Source of the DNA: Anaerolinea sp. | GTDB lineage: Bacteria > Chloroflexota > Anaerolineae > Anaerolineales > Anaerolineaceae | Assembly (NCBI GenBank): GCA_020725865.1 | Contig: DYEC01000012.1 | Span: 186,001-250,000, forward strand | Length of the DNA: 64,000 bases | Direction: 5' to 3' | Shown: positions 1 through 7,672 of the stretch, piece after piece | How positions within the stretch are numbered: position 1 is the first letter of the stretch | Layout of the letters: every line of letters starts with the position of its first letter | Notes under the pieces: model-generated | Databases searched by the model: none | Told to the model about the DNA's origin: nothing | What the model saw: only the letters and a program-made list of their open reading frames with translations | Program-made: the position numbers and the translations under genes

Positions 1-323
1 GTACCGCCAAATTGCACCCGTTCAGGTAGCAATGAGGTATTCATCTGATGGCGTCGTCTGATTGTGGAAAAAACTTTTCAGCAATCCGTCTACAATGGTG
101 AAGACACTGGGAGAAGGGACAGCGGGGCGTCTAAAGTTATGTTTTACATTTTTTGAGGCAGAAACAACGAGGGCATTCATCGATAGGAAAATCGGATCAG
201 ATGGAGAAAGACGATAAGACATGAAGCAGTTGATCCTCTTTTTATGGGTTGGGGAGCGTGAGTGTTGTTGAAAGTAAAACGTGTTATGATTGTAAACATT
301 CAAAAACCTATTTGGAGAGTTCT
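1..323. other. Window edge without a convincing gene
   Basis: No gene with recognisable homology is seen here. A reverse-strand frame of about 66 codons runs from an ATG at 222 to a stop at 22; it has only a distant AGAGG and no known motif, so it is not called. The right part carries the promoter for the hydrolase gene that follows. Confidence 0.5.
282..290 (+). promoter_or_regulatory. Extended -10 promoter of the MBL hydrolase gene
   Basis: TG-T-TATGAT forms an extended -10 element. The -35 region is weak. Transcription would begin near 297, which rules out upstream in-frame starts and supports the ATG at 324, which has GGAGAG at 314-319. Confidence 0.45.
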
Positions 324-1319
324 ATGAAGGAAATATTGCCAGACATCTATTGCATCAGAACACCAATGCCTGGTGATGGCCTTGATTTTGTGAATTCCTA
401 TTTAATTAGAGCACAGGGTGAATGCATACTAGTTGACACCGGGTGGAAATCGGACGAGGCGCTACAAGCCTTGACGATCCAACTGACCGACGCAGGTGTT
501 CGTTTTACTGATTTGCGCCATATTATCATTACCCATGCACATCCAGATCATTATGGACTAGTTGAGTTTTTATCTCATCGGACATCTGGCGAGCTGGTGA
601 TTCACGAACGTGAAAATGCAATTCTACAAATGCGTGCCACTGATTACGGCAAAATGGTTGAACAAATGGCAAGCTGGCTCCAATCGCATGACATGCCGGG
701 TGATCCTCATAGGCTGTTCGAGCGTTCTGCGCTTTCCGCTCTGGGTATACTGCCGGTAGAAATGCCAGTGCGAATTGTATATGGTGGTGAGAAGATTGCG
801 ACTGGAGATTATCAGTTTGAGGTGATCTGGACACCGGGGCATTCTCCAGGGCATATTTGTCTGTATGAACCAAAAGAACGTGTGTTGATAGCAGGTGACC
901 ATGTGTTGCCAGATACGACACCGAATGTCAGTATGTTCGTTGGGACAATGCAAAATCCTCTGCAGGATTATTTAGAGGCACTGAATTATGTTGCCCGTCT
1001 GGAGGTTGAACTTGTCCTGCCTGCTCACGGAGAGGTGTTTGGAGATTTAGTCGGTCGCGTGGATGAAATTTTGCAGCATCATGAAGTGCGTCTTGAAGCC
1101 ATTCGGGCTGCTCTGAATGGCGGGTTAAAAACAGCGCGTCAGGTAGCCGAAAGTATTCCATGGACAGAGGCTGCTCTTCGCTGGCAGGATTTGAATACTT
1201 TACAGAAGCGTATGGCGCTAACAGAAACGATCGCTCATCTTGAACTTTTAATAGCACAAGGAAAAGCGAAGAAAAGCCAGCAAAATGGATTGTTTTGGTA
1301 CGGCTTGTTGGCTAAGTAG
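324..1319 (+). CDS. MBL-fold metallo-hydrolase (LACTB2-like)
   Basis: A 331-residue metallo-beta-lactamase-fold hydrolase, probably cytoplasmic and binuclear-metal dependent. The metal motif H71-x-H73-x-D75-H76 is intact, with later metal ligands in the TPGHSPGH and AGDH segments and PAHG near residue 233. A C-terminal helical/winged region of about 80 residues resembles the domain found after LACTB2-type MBL folds. The start is taken at 324 rather than an upstream in-frame codon because of the ribosome site GGAGAG and the promoter position. The substrate cannot be read from sequence; esters, thioesters and RNA are all known for this family. It is monocistronic and converges on the c-di-GMP gene pair. 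Confidence 0.85.
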   Translation: MKEILPDIYCIRTPMPGDGLDFVNSYLIRAQGECILVDTGWKSDEALQALTIQLTDAGVRFTDLRHIIITHAHPDHYGLVEFLSHRTSGELVIHERENAILQMRATDYGKMVEQMASWLQSHDMPGDPHRLFERSALSALGILPVEMPVRIVYGGEKIATGDYQFEVIWTPGHSPGHICLYEPKERVLIAGDHVLPDTTPNVSMFVGTMQNPLQDYLEALNYVARLEVELVLPAHGEVFGDLVGRVDEILQHHEVRLEAIRAALNGGLKTARQVAESIPWTEAALRWQDLNTLQKRMALTETIAHLELLIAQGKAKKSQQNGLFWYGLLAK

Positions 1320-1409
1320 CGGATTCAGGCTTCATGCCAAGTGGTCACCCGGTTGCGTCCCGCTTGCTTGGCTTGATACATAGCCTGATCGGCACAGCTT
1401 ATTAGGTCT

Positions 1410-3635
1410 TCAAGCCGAAAATTTTTTTTGATCCAGTTGTGCCACGCCAATGCTGACGGTTGCTCCCAGTTTGCCTTGGGGAAGACTTATTTTCGTGGTT
1501 TCTACCTGTTTGCGAAGGCGTTCTGCTACAAGTGAAGCAGCATCAATGCTGGTTTCTGTTAAGAGAATTATAAATTCCTCGCCGCCAAAGCGGCTGGCTA
1601 AATCGATATCCCGTATCCCGTTTCGAAGGTTCTGAGCGACTGATCTTAAAAGCCAATCGCCAGCAGTATGTCCATATTGATCATTGAACTGCTTGAAATG
1701 GTCTATATCAATAAAAAGTGCACAGAGTGGGCGTTGGAAACGTCTTGCTCGGTCCACCTCGCGTTTTCCAAGCTCCATCAGTGCTCTTCGGTTATACAAA
1801 CCGGTGAGCTCATCTACAATTGCCTGATGTTCAAGTCTGGCATATAGCTGAGCGTTTTCCACCGCTATCGCTGCCTGATCAGCAAAAAGCGTTAGCAGGC
1901 GGATTTCTTCCATACTAAACGGGTTAGTATTTTTTTTGTCGGCGACATTTATGACACCAATGATATGCTCCTTCACTTTCAACGGAACCGCAAGCACACG
2001 CCGGGTAGTTACCTGTTCAAACGGGATAGCATGACCTTCCCAATCGGAATAATTTGTTACAAACGTGGTTTCACCGCTCTGTGCAACTTTTCCTGATAAA
2101 CCTTCTCCAAGTTGCAATTTAATACCCGTCAGACTGGGTGGAAGGTTATAAGAAGCTACCATTTCAAGAATTTGTTGATCAGGATTGATTAGATACAGGC
2201 ATCCCGTTGAAGTGCCAGACATCAGGACAGCTTGCTTGACGACATAACTCAACAGGGATGAAAGATTGGTATTTGAGTTGATAACCAATGAAGTGGTGTA
2301 AAGTGCCTCCATTTGGTGCGCAGCTCTTGTCAATCGCTCTTCATTTTGCTTGTGTTCTGTGATGTCAAAAATAAACCCGTCAATGTATAGGGGGTTATTT
2401 TGAGAACTTTGAATTGGCCGGCCGCGTTCAACAAAGTGTCGAAGATTGCCATCTTTATGTCGGATCCTGTATTCGAGTTCGAAAGGTTGATCTTGAGCAA
2501 TAGCAAACTGAATAGCGGAGCGGATTTTTTTGCAATCTTGTGGAACGATGAGCGAGTCGAGAGGGCTTAATCCCATGCGGTCTTTATTTAACTCGTTGGG
2601 GGCAAAGCCAGTCAACTCAGAGAGACCATTATTGAAAAATTCTATTGCCCCATCTTTTTCCAAATGTACACGATAAACAATGCCTGGCAGATTATTTGCA
2701 AGAGTGCGATAGGAGGTTTCACTTTCACGTAACTTCTCATATAAATTCGCTCTTGTAATTGCAATGCTGATCTGTTCGCCTAATAACTTAATCGAGTTGA
2801 AATCGGCTTCAGTTAGCTTAACTCCTTTTACGCTTTCGACATTAAAAACGCCAACAATTCTTCCCCGATCAAAGAATGGTACACAAATTTCGGACATAAC
2901 ATCTTCTGTTGCCTCAATAAAATCCGGATCACTTTTTGCGTTTTCCAGATATATCGCTTGTCCGTTACGTATTACTTTACCAGTGATACCTTTGTTAATG
3001 GGTATTGAGGTTAAGATATTCTCGTAACCTGTTTGATATTGCATGACGAGACATTCATCTCGGAGCAAATAAACACTAACTTGCGTGTAGCCAAATGATT
3101 CGGCAACTGCTTCAACAACTGTTCTGAACAATTCAGAAACTTCTATTTCTTTTGAAATTTGTGTGTGAACCCGCTCAACAAGAGATAATTCAGAGACATG
3201 ATGTTGAGCGGTGTCATATAGTGTGCGTAAGTTTTCCTGGTTTTCCCGCAAGCTTTTTTCAATACATTTTTGTTCTGTGATGTCAACCAATACACCGGTT
3301 GCTCCTATATATTGTGTTCCCTCAAATCGTGGAGTCGCAATAATATATAAGTTTCGAGTTTCTCCATCCGGTCGAATAATTTCAATTTCATATATGTTTG
3401 TGTTCCCAGACCGACGTTTTTGTGTTTGTTGTTTAATAAGCTCAAAGGTTGCGGGAGTTGTGAACTCGTTTAGCCGTTTTCGAATCAACTGATTAATGGG
3501 TAATCCAAAGATAGTTTCAGCCGACGAGTTTGCATAGATGATTTGTTCTTCTGCGTCAACAACCACAATACATACTCCCAATGTCTCTGGATTAAGGGAA
3601 TAGTTACTGATTGGAGAAGGGGTATTTAAACTCAT
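1410..3635 (-). CDS. PAS-GAF-PAS-GAF-GGDEF diguanylate cyclase, frame broken near C-terminus
   Basis: A cytoplasmic sensor that should make c-di-GMP from two GTP. Order: PAS (about 15-125), GAF (150-300), PAS (310-430), GAF (440-595), GGDEF (from 605). The active-site motif is GGEEF and the inhibitory RxxD (RDID) lies five residues before it, so product inhibition is expected. The frame stops at 1410 just after SIGVAQLDQKKFSA, before the last helix of the domain. The missing tail, ADQAMYQAKQAGRNRV, is encoded in another frame down to 1325, reached if one base is lost in the A8T4 tract at 1418-1429. The full product would end at 1325. The start overlaps the stop of the upstream HD-GYP gene by 4 bases. 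Either a sequencing error, a mutation or programmed slippage explains the break. Confidence 0.85.
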   Translation of the reverse strand: MSLNTPSPISNYSLNPETLGVCIVVVDAEEQIIYANSSAETIFGLPINQLIRKRLNEFTTPATFELIKQQTQKRRSGNTNIYEIEIIRPDGETRNLYIIATPRFEGTQYIGATGVLVDITEQKCIEKSLRENQENLRTLYDTAQHHVSELSLVERVHTQISKEIEVSELFRTVVEAVAESFGYTQVSVYLLRDECLVMQYQTGYENILTSIPINKGITGKVIRNGQAIYLENAKSDPDFIEATEDVMSEICVPFFDRGRIVGVFNVESVKGVKLTEADFNSIKLLGEQISIAITRANLYEKLRESETSYRTLANNLPGIVYRVHLEKDGAIEFFNNGLSELTGFAPNELNKDRMGLSPLDSLIVPQDCKKIRSAIQFAIAQDQPFELEYRIRHKDGNLRHFVERGRPIQSSQNNPLYIDGFIFDITEHKQNEERLTRAAHQMEALYTTSLVINSNTNLSSLLSYVVKQAVLMSGTSTGCLYLINPDQQILEMVASYNLPPSLTGIKLQLGEGLSGKVAQSGETTFVTNYSDWEGHAIPFEQVTTRRVLAVPLKVKEHIIGVINVADKKNTNPFSMEEIRLLTLFADQAAIAVENAQLYARLEHQAIVDELTGLYNRRALMELGKREVDRARRFQRPLCALFIDIDHFKQFNDQYGHTAGDWLLRSVAQNLRNGIRDIDLASRFGGEEFIILLTETSIDAASLVAERLRKQVETTKISLPQGKLGATVSIGVAQLDQKKFSA
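1418..1429 (-). other. A8T4 homopolymer tract at GGDEF frame break
   Basis: On the coding strand the tract reads eight A then four T. Losing one base joins the GGDEF frame to the downstream frame encoding the conserved C-terminal helix and a stop at 1325-1327. A-runs of this length are known slippage sites for RNA polymerase and error sites for sequencing. Confidence 0.75.
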
Positions 3636-5590
3636 AACAACAGAATCTTTGATAAGAAAATTTCAACCACGTGAGGATCAAAGAGCTTACCCGATTGTTC
3701 TCGAATGTACGAACTAGTATATTCGCCAGACCAAGCAGGACGATATGGCCTTTCGCTGGTCATGGCGTCCCAAACATCCACTACAGCGAAAATGCGCGCG
3801 GCGAGCGGTATTTCTTCACCCCTGAGACCGCGCGGGTAACCGCTACCATCCCAGTGTTCGTGATGGCAATATGGTATATCCAGCGCTGGATAGAGGTATT
3901 CGATTGGCGATAGCAAATCATACGCATACACAGGGTGAAGACGCATGATAACCCACTCTTCTTTGGTGAGCGCTTTTTTTTTCAACAAAATGTGATCGGG
4001 TATTGCCATTTTTCCAATATCATGTAATAACGCGCCGCGCTGAATGTGAAGAAGTTCCTCACCTTGAATTCCCATTGCCTGTGCCAGTTGCAACGTTAAT
4101 CCCACTACTCTCTGACTATGCCCGGCGGTTTCCCGTTCGCGTAATTCTAATGCCCGTGCCCAACCTTTCAATGTGTCTTCATAAGCCATGAACAGATCTG
4201 CCCGAGACTGAATAAGTGTCTCTTGATATTGTTTGCGATCGGTAATGTCTTGGGCAATGGCGATAACAACATCTTGACCGAAATAGTGTCCTTTGTATAA
4301 GCGGACTTCTTGGGGAAAAATATCTCCATTGCAGCGTCTGCCCCAAAACTCAAAAACTTGAGGTGAACCTGAAGAAGCTTCGCGGATCATACGATAAATT
4401 TCATGGAGACTATTTTTACCGGGCGCGGCAATGATTTCCGGGCCCTGTCCGATAAAGAAATCGCGTGGATAGCCGTACATTTTGACAGCGCCCTGATTGA
4501 CATCAAGGAAATGACCACTTTGGTCTTGAATATAAATGGCTTCATCAACGCTATTAAACAAGCCGCGGTAACTGGCTTCGGAGTGTCGCAGCAGGTTTTC
4601 TGCGCGCTTACGTTCAATTGCCATCGCAATTTGCGAGGAGACAAAACTTAGCAGTTCCTTTTCTCTTTCAGAGTAGCGAACGCCTTCCGTATAAGTTTGC
4701 ACAACCAATGCTCCAATAATCTGGTTTTGAGTTGTTTTCAAGGGCACTCCTAACCAGTCTAAAGAAGGTGCGCCGATCAATTCAACGTCCCCTTGTTTGA
4801 TTAGTTCGGCGAATCTTTCAGGGGAAACCAGCAAAGGCTGACCAGTTCTTAATATGTATTCTGTAAGTCCTTTGCCAGGTTTTTGCGGTCCGGGATTTTC
4901 GTCATACTCATCTACGTAATATGGAAACTCTATTAAATGATCTGCCTCGTTATAAAGTGCAATATAAAAGTTTTGGGCAGGCATTAATGTTGCAATAATT
5001 TGATGCAATTGGTAATAAAGTTCTTCTAGAGTTTTTGCTTGATGAGCTGCCTCTGATATGCGGAAAAGAGCATTTTGGACTTGCTGAGCTTGCTTCCGGT
5101 CTGAAATATCAGTCAACATGCTAAAAGAGCCAGAAAACTGTCCAAGGTCATCAAAAACAGGGGTTGCTGAGACCAAGACCCAACATGCAGTACCATCCTT
5201 GCGTTTTAGGGTGCGCTCAAAGACTGCGCGCTCACCACGCCGCCGTCGTTGCATATTTTCGTGAAGCTCGGACAAGTCTTCTTCAAAGGTGAATAGCTCA
5301 AGCGGCTGCCCAAGGACTTCTTCAGGTTGATATCCCAGCATGTCAGCCATTCGTTTATTTAAGTAACTGACACGAAATTCACTATCCAGCATCCAGATGC
5401 CTTCGTTTGCCGTTTCAATGATCTGCTGGTATAGCTGTTGTCTGGCGAGCCTGACAGCTTTTGTGTCAGATTGCTCGTTAAAAAATAATCTTGCTTTTTT
5501 GGGGGCGTCTTCAGAAGCGAGGTCTGTCTGGACAGGTTTGATCTTGCCCAAGAGCGAAATTCTTTTCCGATAAGAATAGGTTTTTTTCAT
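3632..5590 (-). CDS. PAS-GAF-PAS-HD-GYP c-di-GMP phosphodiesterase
   Basis: A 652-residue soluble sensor expected to hydrolyse c-di-GMP. Order: PAS (about 55-175), GAF (180-330), PAS (340-465), HD-GYP (490-640). The domain keeps HDIGK, the HHEHWDGSGYP block with the GYP triad, and the VVDVWDAMTSERPYR block, so it looks catalytically competent. It is the first gene of a two-gene operon; its stop overlaps the start of the GGDEF gene (ATGA at 3632-3635), so opposing enzymes are made in coupled fashion. No membrane segment is seen, so the GAF/PAS inputs are probably cytoplasmic ligands or redox/light cofactors. The ATG at 5590 has no strong Shine-Dalgarno site. Confidence 0.9.
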   Translation of the reverse strand: MKKTYSYRKRISLLGKIKPVQTDLASEDAPKKARLFFNEQSDTKAVRLARQQLYQQIIETANEGIWMLDSEFRVSYLNKRMADMLGYQPEEVLGQPLELFTFEEDLSELHENMQRRRRGERAVFERTLKRKDGTACWVLVSATPVFDDLGQFSGSFSMLTDISDRKQAQQVQNALFRISEAAHQAKTLEELYYQLHQIIATLMPAQNFYIALYNEADHLIEFPYYVDEYDENPGPQKPGKGLTEYILRTGQPLLVSPERFAELIKQGDVELIGAPSLDWLGVPLKTTQNQIIGALVVQTYTEGVRYSEREKELLSFVSSQIAMAIERKRAENLLRHSEASYRGLFNSVDEAIYIQDQSGHFLDVNQGAVKMYGYPRDFFIGQGPEIIAAPGKNSLHEIYRMIREASSGSPQVFEFWGRRCNGDIFPQEVRLYKGHYFGQDVVIAIAQDITDRKQYQETLIQSRADLFMAYEDTLKGWARALELRERETAGHSQRVVGLTLQLAQAMGIQGEELLHIQRGALLHDIGKMAIPDHILLKKKALTKEEWVIMRLHPVYAYDLLSPIEYLYPALDIPYCHHEHWDGSGYPRGLRGEEIPLAARIFAVVDVWDAMTSERPYRPAWSGEYTSSYIREQSGKLFDPHVVEIFLSKILLL

Positions 5591-5716
5591 TGCATAAAAT
5601 TTTTGATCAGTCGCATTGTCGTTGAAATAATCAGAGACTTAACACACTTTACCATGATTCGCGTTTGCAAACAAGCGAAGTGTTTGATAATGCATAACGG
5701 TTAACTAAATTGTAAG

Positions 5717-5744
5717 TTGAGAACAAGCAGAGTTGTGATATAAG
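5717..5744 (+). promoter_or_regulatory. Promoter of the split YeiH-type exporter
   Basis: TTGAGA at 5717-5722, a 16-base spacer and TATAAG at 5739-5744 lie about 45 bases before the first small gene. It shares the 198-base divergent region with the HD-GYP gene. Confidence 0.5.
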
Positions 5745-5787
5745 AAAGAGTGGATTCGAGTTTTTGAGTATGACTGAGGAGGCTTGA

Positions 5788-5925
5788 GTGAAACTATTGA
5801 AATTTGATCATCGGTCATGGTTTGTTTGGAATGAGGACTGGTTTGCGGTATTAATTGCAGCAATCATTATTTTTCTCTCTGCGGTGGGAATTTTGGGAGA
5901 AAATGGTATCTTAATTCGCTTTTAG
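5788..5925 (+). CDS. 45-residue membrane protein, probable N-terminal piece of YeiH-type exporter
   Basis: A small gene starting with GTG behind an excellent site, GAGGAGG at 5776-5782. The product has a W-x-x-E-D-W-x-A-V stretch, then one hydrophobic segment of about 20 residues rich in Ile, Ala and Leu. From family memory, long members of the YeiH/UPF0324 family begin with a very similar WxxEDWxAVW-membrane segment. Here that piece is separate and lies 22 bases before the main gene. Inference: the two chains assemble into one carrier. It is too short for routine gene finders. Confidence 0.65.
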   Translation: MKLLKFDHRSWFVWNEDWFAVLIAAIIIFLSAVGILGENGILIRF

Positions 5926-5947
5926 TTGTAATGCCTGGAGTAGAAGT

Positions 5948-7039
5948 ATGTCGATTAGCCGTCCTAAGTCTGAACATAGGTCTAAAAAAGATATCACGGT
6001 GACAGCTGGATACCTCTTTATATTTTTGCTTGCATTATTAGCCTGGACAATTACCAAGCAAGTTTATGCCCATGAGCTTCCATTTCGTATCCCCGGAAAA
6101 ACACTGGAATATCCTTTGTGGGCCGTTCTGGCGGGATTACTTGGTAATATTATATTGCGCTTTACCGGGCTTCGGGATCGAATCAGCCCGGCGGTTCGTA
6201 CGGAGTTGTTTTTGAAGGTTGGGCTTGTGTTGTTAGGCGCCAGCATCAATCTGGCGCAGATTGTTAATGGGATGCTTGGTGCGGTGATCCAATCGCTCAT
6301 TCTTGTCAGCAGCGTTTTTCTGTTTGGATGGTGGGTTGCAGGATTATTTGGTTTAGAGAGCCGACTTCGGGCAGTAATGTCAACTGCTCTGGCTGTTTGC
6401 GGGGTTTCGGCGGCGATTGCGGCTGGAGGAGCAGTGCTTGCTAAAAAAGAACAGGTTAGCTATGTGACAACATTGGTTATTTTGGTAGCATTACCAATGA
6501 TAGTAATCATGCCTCTACTGGCGCATGCATTGAATTTACCTGAGGTGGTAGCGGGCGCCTGGTTTGGAGGAAATATTGATACAACCGCGGCGGTCGTTGG
6601 TGCTGGTACGGTGTATGGGGACACTGCTCAACAAATGGCTTCAATTGTAAAATCAACACAGAATACTCTAATAGGAGTGGTTGCCTTTTTGCTGGCGCTG
6701 TTTTTTGCCTCGCGAGATGCAGAAAATCAGCAAAAACCAAGCGCGCGAATGATTTGGGATCGTTTTCCAAAATTTGTATTAGGTTTTATCCTGGCTTCTA
6801 TTCTTTATACAGTTGGTGTGATTGATGGTGGAAAAGGCACCGCCATTGATGCCTTAAAGAATTGGTTTTTTACACTTGCGTTTGTTTGCATGGGACTTGA
6901 ATTGTCACTTGCAGACTTACGCTCGATGGGATGGAAACCAGTGGTAGTCTTCTTAATCGTGACAGTATTTAACACTCTGTTGGCCCTTGGCATTGCTTAT
7001 CTTATTTTTGATCTTTGGTTGCCGATCGGTGGTGGATAA
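5948..7039 (+). CDS. YeiH/UPF0324 family putative sulfate (anion) exporter
   Basis: A 363-residue integral membrane protein with about ten hydrophobic segments. Family marks seen: PGKTLEYPLWAVLAGLLGN, LFLKVGLVLLGASIN, AVCGVSAAIAAGGAV and GAGTVYG-x-x-A-x-x-x-A-S-I-V-K. The family (PF03601) is annotated as putative sulfate exporter, but function is proven in few cases. GGAG at 5937-5940 supports the ATG. The coding start at a charged cytoplasmic segment and the 45-residue protein just upstream suggest that the usual first membrane helix has been moved to a separate gene. Confidence 0.85.
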   Translation: MSISRPKSEHRSKKDITVTAGYLFIFLLALLAWTITKQVYAHELPFRIPGKTLEYPLWAVLAGLLGNIILRFTGLRDRISPAVRTELFLKVGLVLLGASINLAQIVNGMLGAVIQSLILVSSVFLFGWWVAGLFGLESRLRAVMSTALAVCGVSAAIAAGGAVLAKKEQVSYVTTLVILVALPMIVIMPLLAHALNLPEVVAGAWFGGNIDTTAAVVGAGTVYGDTAQQMASIVKSTQNTLIGVVAFLLALFFASRDAENQQKPSARMIWDRFPKFVLGFILASILYTVGVIDGGKGTAIDALKNWFFTLAFVCMGLELSLADLRSMGWKPVVVFLIVTVFNTLLALGIAYLIFDLWLPIGGG

Positions 7040-7078
7040 AGAAGCTTTTTTTCGCTATATTGTGATTGAGTGGGCAGG

Positions 7079-7102
7079 AAAACAAAAAACCGCACTAAGC
7101 GG
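7079..7102 (-). terminator. Terminator of tRNA-Glu
   Basis: On the reverse strand CCGC-TTAGT-GCGG forms a hairpin followed by TTTTTTGTTTT. It lies just after the tRNA 3' end. Confidence 0.7.
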
Positions 7103-7109
7103 TAACAAG

Positions 7110-7182
7110 TGCCCCCAGGGGAATTCGAATCCCCGTTTTGGCCTTGAGAGGGCCACGTCCTGGGCCGCTAGACGATGGGGGC
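7110..7182 (-). tRNA. tRNA-Glu (anticodon CTC)
   Basis: A 73-base cloverleaf: acceptor GCCCCCA/TGGGGGC, D-arm GTCT...AGGAC, anticodon stem TGGCC/GGCCA with loop CTCTCAA (anticodon CTC), T-arm GGGGA-TTCGAAT-TCCCC. CCA is not encoded. It reads GAG codons. Confidence 0.95.
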
Positions 7183-7261
7183 TCACCTTACACGAGAGAT
7201 TTTATCACGCTCTCTTTGGCTTTGTCAAACAATTTTGCAATTAATAATGCGAATTTGGGGG

Positions 7262-7291
7262 TTGACAAAAAGGTTTTTTTTGTGTTAATAT
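7262..7291 (+). promoter_or_regulatory. Strong promoter of the glnA leader
   Basis: TTGACA at 7262-7267, 17 bases, TTAATA at 7285-7290 (TAATAT one base later). Transcription would start near 7298, about 375 bases before glnA, so the structured leader is transcribed. Confidence 0.8.
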
Positions 7292-7344
7292 GCAGACAAT
7301 CTATGCACTGCTAAAGTGGCTTTAAAATTAAATATGGAGAAATA

Positions 7345-7556
7345 GCGGCTGAGTCTCACTGATATAGTGAGATAACGAGGTGGAGGTTCCTCCCTGCAAA
7401 GGGAGTGCTAACTCCGGGTGAGTAATTTCACTTGGGGAAAAATCGAAGGATCAGCGGATGCCTCTGAAGCCTGATCACGGGCTTCTTTCTCCCTTCCAAA
7501 TAAGCCCAAGCAGAAAACTGGGTGGTAACAACCAGGACAATGCTGGGCGGTGATCG
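7345..7556 (+). ncRNA. glmS-class self-cleaving ribozyme (expanded) in the glnA leader
   Basis: The RNA matches the glmS ribozyme core as I remember it. Predicted cleavage is between A7344 and G7345 in AGCGGC. P1 is TCTCACT/AGTGAGA (7354-7372). The core block ACGAGGTGGAGG is at 7375-7386, with G7380 in the place of the catalytic G40 of the Thermoanaerobacter ribozyme. ATCGA is at 7442-7446 and GCGGATGCCTC at 7454-7464. P2 is GGAGG 7382-7386 with CCTCT 7461-7465; the P2.2 counterpart is GCTGA 7348-7352 with TCAGC 7451-7455. P3 is GAAGCC/GGCTTC (7466-7485); its loop GATCAC 7473-7478 pairs with GTGATC 7550-7555 as the P3.1 pseudoknot. P4 is 7504-7512 with 7541-7548 and holds GGACAA. About 54 extra bases forming two hairpins separate the core block from ATCGA. 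The 5' strand AGCGGC differs from the usual AGCGCC. Known members sense glucosamine-6-phosphate. Confidence 0.75.
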
Positions 7557-7622
7557 GTAAAGGTTTTTACTTTTACTGAGCTATTTTGGGAAGGGCTGCT
7601 TCGAGCTGTGGATTGTCAACTC

Positions 7623-7649
7623 AAGGCATGCCTGGCATGCCTTATTTTT
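7623..7649 (+). terminator. Intrinsic terminator or attenuator between ribozyme and glnA
   Basis: AAGGCATGC-CTG-GCATGCCTT is a perfect 9-bp hairpin followed by ATTTTT, ending 23 bases before the glnA start. It would either end a separate ribozyme RNA or act as an attenuator for glnA. No clear anti-terminator pairing was found by eye. Confidence 0.65.
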
Positions 7650-7672
7650 ATATCAATGTTTGGAGGTATCAA

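Noticed and set aside
22-303. Reverse-strand 93-codon frame at the window edge
   Set aside because: No family motif and no good ribosome site; overlaps the promoter of the forward hydrolase gene.
7345-7556. RNase P, tmRNA or 6S RNA in the glnA leader
   Set aside because: The RNase P GAGGAAAGTCC core and tmRNA tRNA-like ends are missing, while the glmS core is present.
7586-7672. N-terminal extension of glnA
   Set aside because: It would translate the terminator hairpin and is not part of the family; the real start has GGAGG at 7662.
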